Source of the DNA: Lepturacanthus savala
Lineage: Eukaryota > Chordata > Actinopteri > Scombriformes > Trichiuridae
Length of the DNA: 64,000 nucleotides
Direction: 5' to 3'
Assembly: GCA_030544235.1 (NCBI GenBank)
Contig: CM060469.1
Location: forward strand, 15,246,017 to 15,310,016
Positions 25,691 through 37,089 of this stretch are shown here, piece after piece. Under the pieces are notes generated by a model. That model saw nothing but the letters and a program-made list of their open reading frames with translations, was not told where the DNA came from and ran no database searches. A program made the position numbers and the translations under genes. The first letter of the stretch is position 1. Each line of letters begins with the position of its first letter.

Positions 25691-26751
25691 TTTACCTCTG
25701 CAAGAACGCGAATTCGCAGCATATTTTTATGGCTGCGAATGGGGGTGGTGACTGTATAGTTGTGACATCACCACTTCGCGGAAGTCGTCATGGCTTTTTT
25801 TAAAGGCACCGTTTCAGAATATGTGGCTGTTTGCATTTTTCTGTGGGTTGAGCATTTTGAAACGTATGTAACACTTAAACCATAATTATAATCAAAAAAT
25901 CATTTAAAATCTCACTTTTATTACATGGTATGGGCCCCTTTATATTTAGCCTTCAAATAAAATGCCATCAAGTTTCTACTGGACTGATTTGGTCTATGCA
26001 TTTAATTTGGATCCACCTCCTAAAGCAATTAAAACCATTGTTTCACTTGATAAGCAAGTGAAACTGAAAAGAAAGATGGACACAAACAGGGGACGAGACA
26101 GTAAATAAAGAGAGATGGAGGCTCCTTCAGCTGAGTTCATTACAGACAGAGTTAAGATCCTCTGTATTCACGACGTGCGATTTCCTTTGTCCAGGACACG
26201 TGTCAATCATATTATATTTTCTCCAGGACGGTGGTGACACAATGGTGTCAGTGAGGTGACAAATCACAGGAATGTGGTGTGGAAGCAAAGCAAAGGAGGG
26301 TATCCGTCAGCACCTTGTCAGGGGCCGCGGGCCTGGTTTATCTATCCTCTGCCTGCGACTACAAGTGATCACAGTTTGATGGCTCGAACCACGCTGCTCA
26401 CAGGGACATTTCTTATTCAAGTCACAATGCTGTCATTGACGTTTTAGAGCCTGTGGGGCACCGCGGCGATGATAGCACAGTTCCTATTAGCAGTAAGCAT
26501 TCTGACATGCTGACAGAATTCTTATCATTATGTTGACAGCTTCAATACTTCACACTTCCAAATACAAATCACATGTTAGGGACCACCCATAATAAGCATA
26601 TACGCTTCTCTCCAGCTCTCATCTCCACAGCCTCACCTCTCAACAGCCTCTTCACGTCGGCTGTATTCTCCTCATGAGAATTGAGATTTAAAGTAAGAAA
26701 TGGGAAATCTAAAGGTTAAGCGCAATATTTTAGACTAAACTGGCGGTATTT

Positions 26752-27305
26752 TAAAGGAACAGTTTGACATTTTATGAAATGCAGCTTCACTGCTGAGAGT
26801 TAGATGAGAAAATAAAATACTTTCATATATGTTAAATTCACCAGACAATAGTGACATCATGTAGCTTAGCATGGAGACTGGTTCTCTGGCTTCCTTCCAA
26901 TGTTCCCAATGCTTAGGTTAATTGGAGACTCACTATGTGAGTGAATGGTGTGTATGGCGACATGTCTGTGGTGTATCCCTGCCTCTCGCCCAAAGTCCAC
27001 TGGGATTGGCTCCAGCAGAGCATGACCCTAGTGAGGAATAAACAGGTATAGAAGATGGATGGATGGATGTCTATATATACACCTATAAAGCTCACTAAAA
27101 TCTTTGCTGGTTGCTTGGCAACATTATGGTGACCTCAAGACACAGGAAGTCACTTCTATCAGCCAAGAAGATGTTTGACCTAAAAAATATTTTTTTTGGA
27201 TGAATTTAAAAGACACCATATGTTAATCAGTGAGCTGTAGAGGTGTTGGCTATCAGATTCCCCCTGATTTCAGTCTTTATGCTAAGCTAAGCTTACTGAC
27301 TACCT
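26752..27305 (+). mobile_element. Longer copy of the same repeat, interrupted
   Basis: The left part (26752-26885) reads TTTAAAGGAACAGTTTGAC, CTGAGAGTTAGATGAGAA and TAGCTTAGCATGGAGACTGG. The right part (27085-27305) reads AAGCTCACTAAAATC, GGTTGCTTGGCAACATTATGG, GGTGACCTCAAGACACAGG and TTTATGCTAAGCTAAGC. Both belong to one well-known fish repeat in this order. A LINE tail sits between them at 26917-27070, so the host copy is older than the insertion. Family name not certain. Confidence 0.6.
26917..27070 (+). mobile_element. L2-like LINE 3' tail, nested
   Basis: The order GTTAATTGGAGACTC, GAATGGTGTGTATGGCGACATG, GTATCCCTGCCTCTCGCCC, CTGGGATTGGCTCCAGCAG, GACCCTAGTGAGGAATAA and a (GGAT)n end is the usual 3' terminus of an L2-type LINE in teleosts. 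No protein-coding part is present. It lies within the repeat spanning 26752-27305. Confidence 0.6.
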
Positions 27306-28098
27306 TATATTTAATGGTTGAGAGTTGTAGAAATCTACATATTGAACTTGCAATGCAAGACAGTGAATAAACACATCTTCTAAAGTGTTAAATCATTTCT
27401 TTATGGGTAGATACATAGATATAGATACATAAATAATTTTGAATGACATATAACATATCAAAAAATGTCACATTTAATCTCCAGCCATCAAAAACAATTT
27501 TCTAAAATCCTGGCTATGAGCTTTTAAAATACCAACCTCTTGGAAAAGTTTCCACTTGGCTGATGCTGCTAATCGAATATGAAATCTAAATGTGCCATTC
27601 CCCTAAGAAGGTATATCTATTATGAATTACCCTTTGCTCCACTGATACATCATACGTTAACCTTTGCCAGCTGACAAGTCATTAACTGGCCTTGTTAACT
27701 GAGATACAGCGGCAGTCAGAGCTGCATTTACCAACCTTTATGTCCCAGTACAACCTCAGCTCTTTGGTGGTGTTGGTGGTTCCACCAGGGTCTGGACTAA
27801 AAATATATGGGAGGTATCTGTTGGAGGTTTCAGTAGCCCCTGGTCTGAGGAAGGCACATATTTCTCTTGCCTTCGCTGCATGACGCTGACATGGTAAAAG
27901 GTCAAAGCCCCTGGTGTGCCACCAAGCTGGCAGAGGAATTAGAGGCCTGCTGGAAACCTGCACCACCGGCTTTCATGGCTCAACGCTTCCTTCTCGTGTT
28001 CTCCACAAGCAAACAAATACATTTGCATTTCATTCCCACCCTGCAGATGGACCCTAGACAGAAATCCCAGAACAAAAGAGATTATACAAGGATGAAAT

Positions 28099-28134
28099 AC
28101 ACACACACACACATCATGTGTGTGTGTGTGTGTG
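28099..28134. repeat. (AC)n-(GT)n palindrome
   Basis: An AC run (28099-28114) is followed after one base by an ATGTGT run, forming a perfect 16-bp-arm palindrome with a 1-base centre, able to extrude as a hairpin. Confidence 0.85.
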
Positions 28135-29036
28135 AGACAAAAAAAATAAATAAAAAAAGATATTGGATAAAAACAGTAAAATAGGCCTGGTAATGAGTGA
28201 ATTTGGGACTTTTACCCAAACCACTGTACAAAATTACACCTAAGTGCTCCCTCTCTTCATGTTAAGGTATATTGGAGGAAAGCATTTTGAGAATAGAGAA
28301 TAGGGAATAAAGAGCAGTTGAGTGAAAATGCATCTCGTCTGAATCCCTCAAGCCCTCACGTGCAGCCATTATCCTTCTTGTGTATGATTCTCTGATGCCT
28401 CGTATGCTCTGGTAAAGTGCTCCTCTCATTAAAAAACAATGTGATATCTCCAATTTCTAATTAAATAGGACATTATCTCAAAGACAAGCTGGAGTGGAAT
28501 GAGGCTCTCAAACGAGTTATGAAAAAGACTAGCTGCTCATAGACTAATCATGCTTATGTTGATCTCAACGGTGTCTTCCCACTCAGCTGATGCTCAGGGA
28601 TAAAGCGGGGTTATTACATAGCTAATCTATTCAAGAGAATGGTTATGCTTTTCCAAATCTATTGGTAATTTGAGAAGTGCCACTTGGCAGACGACAAAAC
28701 CCCATCAATGTCTCATCATACAGGGCTTATGAAGCCAAAATGTCATACTTGTCTGTCTAAATGGGGCCTCATCTGCAGAAAGAATAACCCGTCGCCTCCG
28801 CTCGGGTCTAGATTAGGGCAAACAGTAAGTAAGATGGAAACAAAAAAGCTACCTGTGGTGAAACAGATTAGTGCTGAGCTAAAATGGGTGAGTCAATACA
28901 AAGCAATACATGGTGTGTGTATTAGATCTAGCAGCTAAAATCTACTTGTATACTGGAGAATAACGGTGGTCTTTACTGCGGGTGCTCTTTCACATAATTT
29001 ACTGTTCTTATCTATTATGGATTTAATCTTTGTAAA

Positions 29037-29038
<2 letters not shown>

Positions 29039-29075
<37 letters not shown>
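29039..29075. repeat. (TG)n then (CG)n microsatellite
   Basis: About 14 TG units followed by CGCGCG, a Z-DNA-prone pattern. Confidence 0.9.
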
Positions 29076-29298
29076 ACACACAGAGATCTTAATGATGTCA
29101 TTTGTTCCCAGCAGGAGCCACTTACATTGCCCAGTTCTTTTTTTTTCTCCAGGACAGCACAGAAGGAGCATCCTGTTGCCACTGTGTCACACAGCCCTGC
29201 TGACAGCCAGAGCGGCTCATTGGCCTGAATATTCCTGTGAAACACTAAGTGTTTTGCTGTCAGCTCACATCACATGGATCAAACATGATGGCTGCTTC

Positions 29299-29326
29299 CT
29301 GTGTGTGTGTGTGTGTGTGTGTGTGC
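29299..29326. repeat. (GT)n microsatellite
   Basis: Thirteen GT units. Confidence 0.9.
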
Positions 29327-32300
29327 TCTAGAAGCAAGCGGTAATGGGTTAAATCAGCTGAAATACCAGTTTGAGCAGACAGAGGCTCCGTTAGAAAGCA
29401 CAGGTATACCAGTGAGGTGACAGCTGTGTAACATCTACTATACCCATAACCCATTTAAAAAGAAGCATCTTTCTCCACGAGAAGAAATGAAAAGCAGTGC
29501 AATGTGCATTAAAAAAGCTGCACTGATATGGTTATGTGTTGATGTGGTGGAAGCTCTAGTAAGTGGATGCAGCCATCCAGTCTGCATCAGGGATTTGATG
29601 CTATAAAAAAGGATAACTACCATAAAAGGCACCTTTTCAGTCATGGTACCATGGGCCAACGCTGGCACTGTGCTTTCTGGCCAATGTGCCATTCATGGAG
29701 AGATGACAAGGACACAGCCCGGATGACTTCTTCCAGCGCCCAGGCTGCCTGGACCTGATAAAGACCCATAATTACACAGCTCCATTTATCTCTCAGGGTC
29801 AATCCCATCTCTACCTGACGATAGTAGGAACTCCCATGCACCGAACCTGAGTTCAATTTCAGATAACATTGTCTCGACCATTTCATTCAGCGGCCCCGTG
29901 CTCTGTAGATGTGTATTGCAATGAACCTGGAAATAATGCGCTGGATGACAGAGAGGTTTTACAGTGTCAGGATGGTTAACCTCCTGAAGGAAGATCAACA
30001 GAGCTCAGCGATGCCATCACTCCAACTGCAATTATTTCTTCTAGGATCATTTCTTACTGGGGTAAGGCCCAATTACTGTTTTCGCTGTATTAGAAGTGCA
30101 CATCACACATAGTTAAAATAAACAAATACGCATATTCTTGCACTTCAAACAACATATCTTACTTTCATTATACATTACAGAATTATTACTTAATTATTAT
30201 GATTACTACATTCCTTTTATATCTTACTTGTCTTACTTACACAGAATTGTAATTTTCCATAATGCAGTGAGTGTCAAGCATTCCAGCTACCATTACCTTT
30301 ATATTAATATAATACATTTGTTTTATGTGATTCAAAAATAAATTAACCACACAAAGTTATGAATCCGGGTATTATATTTTTCTTACAAATGTAACCAAGT
30401 AATTTTTTTTTTAAATATGTCGTTATATTAGAAAGGGATTATATTATTATATGGATTATTTTTTACTACAGCCTGCAGAGTAAGTTGAGGCTCTGAGTAA
30501 ATGAAATCTAAATTCACCCCAAACCTTCTTTTTGTGAGCAGTGGCCCTAATGAGAAGCAATCATAAGCCAAGAGTGAATTATTGGCAAAACCTTAATTGG
30601 TATTGATTGATCCAGAAGTAAGGAAAACGGAGGTGACAGGCCACGCCCTGGCTTTATACACCATCAAGACGTGTCGTGATCACAGCAAATGTATTTCCAG
30701 TTGTCTTGTGAAGCATGAATCAGGTTTTCTCTCAGCTCCCAAATGTCTACTGATGTTTCACTGTTTCTCCCGGAGCTGGAGACTTTATGGAGGTCTGTGG
30801 GGAAGTTGCAGAGGGGCATTAGAATATATTCTGCCATATGAGCCTCCATGGCACTCTAAATGTCATGAATAGAGATGGAACTATACTAGGAAATGAAGAC
30901 TAGAGAGATGCAGCAGTAAATCAACTATGTTGCTGATAGCTGACAGATCTGCAGTTATACAAGTACTGTTTCATATTAATATTAAAATACTCTGGGAAGC
31001 AACTGTTCAATTAATGCCCACCTTTAGCAATGCACATCTTTAAGATAATGTTGCATGTACACGAGGCAGGAAATATATTGACCTGCTTTTCACAAGCAGT
31101 AACCTACAAGTTTCAGTATCATGACCTGCATTGTAAATTTCTGCTAAGCTGCAATTTATATTCATGGACCTTTAAAAAAATAGCCTCTTACAGCATAGGA
31201 GGCAGGTATTCAAATCTTATGAACTTAGAGGGTTCAAGATCCCTTCGCAGATTTTTATTCGAAAACGGCATTACCATAAAAAATATGACTAACTAGGAGT
31301 AAAAGTGAAATTTAAATCTAGTTCCACCCAGATGCGTGGCTGAATCTGGCAGTTTTAACACCAAGGGAACATCTGCACAAATAATCCTGAGGCAAAAAAC
31401 TGTCTGAGATGGAAATACTTAAATAAATAAGGGGCATGTCAGTCCTAACATTTGGACTCCTAAATCAGTCTATAATTCAGGAGGCAATTAAGTGCTAAAA
31501 GTAGGAGTAATATATTCAAAACCCTATATTACTTTATTACTATACCAAAAATATAGATTCCAGAGCACACCATGATGCCAGAATTGACATTTATTTCAAA
31601 TTTACATCAAATAATCAACAGCGCGTGTGAGGCGTCTCGCATCTTGCTTCATCAGACTCCCTCTGATGACTAGTTTTATAATTCATAAAAAAACAGGATT
31701 AACTGTTGCTGTGTATGTCCCTTCTCTTAGTTTAGTTGAGTTTTCTCAGTAGCTCTCAGCATCTTTATGAGAAGCTCTTATGAGGAAACCCTATGGTGCC
31801 ATTTAGGAGAATTCCTAAAGATGCTTTGTGAATACAGCTCCTTGATGTTCATTCACATTTTTGCTGATTTGAAAACAATAAGCGAAATGCACCTCTGAAT
31901 GCAATGAAACAGGGATCGCCTCCACACAAACGGGAAGCTGATCCAACACTATCAATTATGCAGCCTCTTGATACCAATTTAAAACAGCAGAATTTGCTGC
32001 AGGTGAGCTGTAGTGGCAGCGTGAATGTGCTCATCTAACTTCTTCATATCAACAACTCCCACAACCAGCTATTCAGTTTTTATGTTGTGATAAGCACAAC
32101 ACATTCTGCCAACCCTGTGAGACATTGGCAGTAAATTTGCATTTCACCTTGAGTTCTCAATTTTACTTTAATGAGAGAAAAAAAAATCTGACGATATCAA
32201 TATGTTTACATGCTGCTGCAAACGTGCATTCAAAACAAGCGCAGGCACACAGGAGCATTCGGCAGCTTTTTTACCTCAGAGGAAAAAACTTCAAAATGAA

Positions 32301-33479
32301 GAAAAAGTTCTTCAAGAACTACTCAAAAGAGGCTGACCTTCATTTTCATTCAGCAGCTGCTACCAGATATGGTAAACAAACTGAAGTGTGCTGTATTCAT
32401 GCTCCAGTGGAAAAACGGCTGCAAATCCACACACTGCTTTACTGCAGTATTTATCACCCAGTAAACGAAATGAAAGAATCGAGTAAACGCACTATACTCA
32501 AAACATTTGTCGTCTCAGCAGTTGCACTAATGGGTATACTGTAACAGTACAGGTCATGGATGAATCGGATAAAGTGTGAGATCTCACTGTACATCTGAGA
32601 TGCGATGGAGGCGGATTGCAGTGCTGTCTGTGATAGATTAACAGAAAGTGGAGGCAGACTGCTGCATTCGTGCTCAGGTCTGGGACAGTCAGGTGTGAAA
32701 TTAAACAGGAAACAAACATCACCAAGGATCGTGCACTACAAAAACGGATAGGCCCTGCAGCATGTATAATTGATGAAAACATGTCAAGGGTGTAGTGCAT
32801 CACCTTCAAGTGAATATGATGAATCAGTGAATTATAAAGTGAAGTATGTGATTCAACGGTCTACATTTACAGTACAAAATAGACACGTATTGTTTGATCT
32901 TGCTTAAAACACACAGACAAGACATAGATTTGTTTGCTCTTGCGAAACATGTTTCCATATTCAAGTCAATTAGATCAACTCTCTGATCCCTGCACTGGAA
33001 AATGAGAGCGGTGGGAAAGTGGGATTTATGTTCTTATAGCCAGTGGTAGCCAGTGCCTTAGCTGAGGGAGATAAGGAGGGAGGGGGGATCATAGAGAGGA
33101 AAATAAATGTAATCTAAAACAAAATGTAGGTGAAGATACAAGTCAGTTGTCAGGAGCGAAATTCCCCACAAGCAGCAATCACAATCCATATATCATTGTG
33201 TGTGCGTGTGTGTGTGTAGATGTGGAAAGTGGAGGGAAATGCAGAGCATACTGAATTATTGAGTTGAATTTTCACGGGCTGAAGGTCAGTGAGCGAGAAA
33301 AAAAAAATGACTGATTAAAAATAGATGTTTTCTTATTGTCTGCCATGCCACGCCACTGAAATATCAAAACCTCGCAGAGATGATTATTCTATATATGATA
33401 TTTCTAGAGTCAAAACTGACAAAATCATCCCCCATAGACAAATATGAGCAACAGGATAAGCAATTAGAGTAATACACGC

Positions 33480-35450
33480 GCCACAAGCTGGGCTGATATC
33501 ACTCAGTAAATATATATGATTATTAAGTAATTATGATTACAGTCTCCATTAGCGCATCGTAATTGATCTTTAAGGAGGTTTTAAGATTTATACGTCCCCC
33601 GTGCAGTGAAACTTTACTCCAATAACAAAGATTTCTCAACCAGGAGAAATCCATTGTGGACTAATTGGATTATCAGTAGAAAATTATAGAATGAACTTAC
33701 GGCTTCGCCGGCAGTGCCCTTAATGAGCTCTGTCCTCATAAACGCAGCGTTGGCCTTCTCTTACGGCCTAATTGATATTTCATTAGAACCTTTCTATTTA
33801 TGATTTTAATGGCTTGTCCTATCACGTTGCAAAGGAAGGCCGTTAGCAGGACTAACGGGAGCTTCCTCACGGATATATTGTCAGCTTCAATGTGGTCGGG
33901 ACGAGATCTAATAAAAAGAGAAGCTGTAATTTATGCTTTTACCCTTTGGATACCGGTTTACAAGAACACGGAGTCGTTAAACAGATCTGCATGTCCCCGT
34001 CTTTTTTGAATGCATGCGCACGCAGATGTCCATTTACATGACGTGTTAAATGCCGCACATTTTATCTCGCTGTGTATTCCCGGCCAGAACGCAGAACTTG
34101 CCACTCTCTTGACGCTCTTCACAACTTTCTTTGCTCTGTCTTAAGTGGGTTTAGGTTCCAAATCGCCGGGCTTGTTTCATCACTGCTACACATGACACAA
34201 TGCATCTCCAGCCTTGTTAGGGCTTTTCAGCAGGACAAGAGATTGCCCTCCCTCCTGGCTCGAGGCCTCCTCCCCCTCTTACTTCCTCTTTTTTACAGCT
34301 TGATGAATGCTAATGGCGGGTGCAGAGCATATACGCTGGAGCGCTATGGGACATGGTGACAGTGCTGGTGGTTTGGTTGGGGGGTTGGGGGTTAGAGTGC
34401 AATGAAGGGTAACTGTTAAACTAGTTAATAGATTTCATCCTGCCAAAAGCACCCTCTGATCCCCCACCCAATCCTCCTCCTTCCACCTGTCCTGAGCCTC
34501 TGGACCACTTGACAATTTGTCACACTCCTGTATGGTCTCATTTGCTCAGTGGACAACAAGATGGAGCATAATGGCTCCGCGGCCGTTTGGAGAGGCTGTG
34601 GGTGGCCGCAGACCTCATTAAAGTGTTCATCCATGGCCAAAAACCCACAGTACAGTGAGCTCACAAAGAAAATAACCTCGGCGGCTATTTGATTCAGGAC
34701 CTTGACGCGTGTTGCCTCAGTTCTGACACAGCCGGCGACACCGGGGACGCGCTCCATCACTCTGTAACAAGCGTAGCACAGGAGAAGCATCATTACAAGC
34801 CGAGGCTGGTTCTCAGGGAGTGTCCGCAGACACAGAACAGGGCACGGCACAGCGGATTTGCTCTGATCAAAGGAATGGGACTTTGATGAACGCCGTTCAT
34901 TAGGCACACCAGGTGATTTTATGAGAGAGGACTTACAGACCTCAAGGGAGAGATGCAGAGAAAGAAAGATAGAGAGGGGAGGGAGGAAAGAAGTGGTACT
35001 GAAAGGTGACATGAGTAATATTATGCAACAATATGGAAACACACCATCTTTCCAGTCAAACTGTGTCCATTTCACATTCAATTTCCAGACTGGCCACTGG
35101 GTGGAGACAGCTGTCTTGTGAGTGAAGCCTCCCTCTGTTCAGAGACTCATTCACAGCATGAGTCGCCCACATTAGCCTGAATTGTAGCGTTTTTGGCGTT
35201 AATCTAAAATAAATGGGATACAGTAGCGTGTCAGCAGCGTGTGTTAATCTGAGGAGATGAATAATGAGCGGGCGTTAAACACACAGCCTCTCTGCGGGCG
35301 AAGCCAACTGCCCCGCAAGTCCACCTGACGGATTGTTTTATGGATGGAGGCTGACATGCACAAAATGGGGAATGACAGATGAACTCATCCTCCACTCATT
35401 AATATCTACAACTGGATTATGAGGCTAAACTCCGCCACGTCTGTCTGGGC
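33480..35450. promoter_or_regulatory. Possible conserved regulatory region
   Basis: A repeat-poor stretch dense in motif-like words: TAATTATGATTAC, a SOX-type AACAAAG (33624-33630), CTAATTGGATTAT (33661), CCTAATTGATAT (about 33768) and CATTAATATCTAC (about 35397). It also holds the longest uninterrupted frame of the window (34425-35081, minus), with no domain. Low repeat content and homeodomain-like words resemble developmental enhancers, but base composition alone cannot show conservation. The call is inference. Confidence 0.25.
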
Positions 35451-36019
35451 TCAGGCCGCAGATGCTCGTGTGCCGTACATGTGTCATTATTGTGTAGGAA
35501 ACTTGAGCTGGAATGGCTTAATGGGGTTCAGAGGCAGATTTTTTCAATGACTGCCAGCAGGAAGGAGTGCCAAACAACAATCTGTCTCTTGTGTTTGCAG
35601 CGGTAGTGTACAAATTGATTTGGTATCCCAGAGGAAGATTTTTGCCTCTCACAATAGTCTTTTCTTTGTCTCCGAACAGCAGAAGCACAAGAAAAAAGCT
35701 TGAGCTCTTTCACTGTGCTCATAGGATTCTCAGAGCTTTCCCTAACAAACTGTGCGCATGATTCAGATCTAACTGGTATCAGATATGTCTTATGTATGTT
35801 GGATTATTCTTTTACAAAACAAATAAAGACATGTGTGGAGATTTAACATAAACGCAAAGGAGAAGCTATCATTATGTAACTTCTTCATTAGAAATTTTAA
35901 AGAATCAATCCCAATCATGCAGATTTGCACTGAAAAGGAAAATACATATACACAAATAGAATGTGGTGAACACATGAGCAGTTTATTTCTCAACTTTAAC
36001 CAACAGTTACGCACAATCA

Positions 36020-36228
36020 CACCCGGACGCTGCCCGGTACAAACTCACCTCTGTGGATCTGATCTGTCGGCCAGTGAGCAGCTCCACTGGAGCATCCATC
36101 CATCTTCTGCCCATGGGTTGGTCCACTGGAGCAGTTTGGGGTTAAGGACATCTAAAGGGCACCTTAGTGGTGATAATGAGGGAGGTCACAAGCTGGCTTC
36201 TCTAACCTTTAGGCCACCACTGCCCCAA
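36020..36228 (-). mobile_element. tRNA-derived SINE, minus orientation
   Basis: Read on the minus strand it starts GGGGCAGTGGTGGCCTAAAG then GTTAGAGAAGCCAGCTTGTG, a tRNA-like head with a box-A-like TGGCCTAAAGGTTAG. It continues with GGTGCCCTTTAGATGTCC, TTAACCCCAAACTGCTCCAG and a body ending near GTACCGGGCAGCG. This order matches a common teleost tRNA-SINE. The B box is not clear, so the copy is degenerate. It creates a false exon with a GTGAGT donor at 36047. Confidence 0.6.
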
Positions 36229-36705
36229 TTACTTAGCTCTGAGGCACCAGTACATTAGGAACATCACCGCCGCAGCTACATAGAAACCGATGAGATGCAC
36301 CGTTCTCAGGTCAATAAAGAGAATTAAATGGGGAAACAGGCAGAGTTTTAGTGTCACACCAAATAGACGCTTTAGAATTCAGTCCCAGAACGTTTAATGA
36401 CTACAGGTTTTCAGAAAGCAGCTTTGTAAAGACAAATGCAATAACAGCAAGTGCATTTCAATTTAAGCTCTATGGCCTGGCTGTTCTGGAAGGCTGTCTC
36501 TATTCAAAGCAGGAAAGTAAAAGCTTTACAAGGAGCTGAGGTGAATATTGCACTGTTTACATCCAGACATTACACCCAAGACCAGAAAAGAAATAAATGT
36601 TATGTAGAATGGTACACGTCTTTAATATGGTCAGGTGGAGTTCTATTTTATTTGTGAATCTGGAAACCAATGCTAGAATGGTTGCTATATACAGTCTGTG
36701 CTAGG

Positions 36706-37079
36706 TAGAGCTGCAATGATTAGCCCAATAATGGATTAGTGGTTGACTATTACATTAATCGCCCACTATTTTGTTAATCGATGAATCGATTTGAGTAATT
36801 TTTATGGAGAAAATGTCTGGTTCCACCTTCTCAAATATGATGTTTCTACTAAGTTTCCTTAGTCTTCTACAGTATATAAGTAAACTAATGATCTTTGGGT
36901 TGTGGACTGTTAAAAGACATTTTAGGTTGAATCTTCACCTTCAGGAAACAGTGATCAACATTTTACATGTTGGGATTTTATGAACCAAACAAATGATTGG
37001 TTGTTTGATCGTTTCGAAAGGTCAATCAATTCAATGACAGATTAATCGACGATTAAAATGTGCAATAGTTGCAGGCCTA
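36706..37079 (+). mobile_element. Non-autonomous DNA transposon, TAG(A)GCTGCAA ends
   Basis: The left end TAGAGCTGCAATGATTA and right end TGCAATAGTTGCAGGCCTA are inverted matches. Inside are ATTAATCG words near both ends and TTCTCAAATATGATG plus GGTTGTGGACTGTTAAAAG. It is a widespread fish element of hAT-like character. No transposase frame. Flanks GTGCTAGG and GTGCACAC share only four bases, so a target duplication is unclear. A second copy lies at 48258-48554 in the same orientation. Confidence 0.65.
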
Positions 37080-37089
37080 GTGCACACCT

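Larger units (their letters stand above)
27306..33479. other. Non-coding stretch with GT microsatellites
   Basis: Holds (AC)n/(GT)n at 28.1, 29.04 and 29.30 kb. AT-rich sequence at 30.1-30.5 kb. A possible degraded repeat end at 31.74-31.85 kb (words like AATTCCTAAAGATGC and TTTGTGAATACAGC). Reading frames of up to 139 residues have no recognisable domains. Confidence 0.4.

Noticed and set aside
25582..25803. Plus-strand exon-like frame with EIDEIIDAILMSESG after a good acceptor
   Set aside because: The tract aligns with a common teleost repeat whose longer copy is at 26752, so the frame is repeat-derived.
33712..33790. Minus-strand tract ending GAAGCC|GTAAGTT with frame FMRTELIKGTAGEA
   Set aside because: No usable acceptor with a pyrimidine tract in that frame; the tract is within a likely conserved non-coding region.
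34425..35081. Longest open frame in the window (218 codons, minus)
   Set aside because: No domain or coding bias. Part of it is a pyrimidine-rich Ser/Leu/Phe run, and a single frame of this size is not surprising in 64 kb.
36047..36133. Minus-strand exon with GTGAGT donor
   Set aside because: Lies inside a tRNA-derived SINE; the apparent splice sites are part of the repeat.
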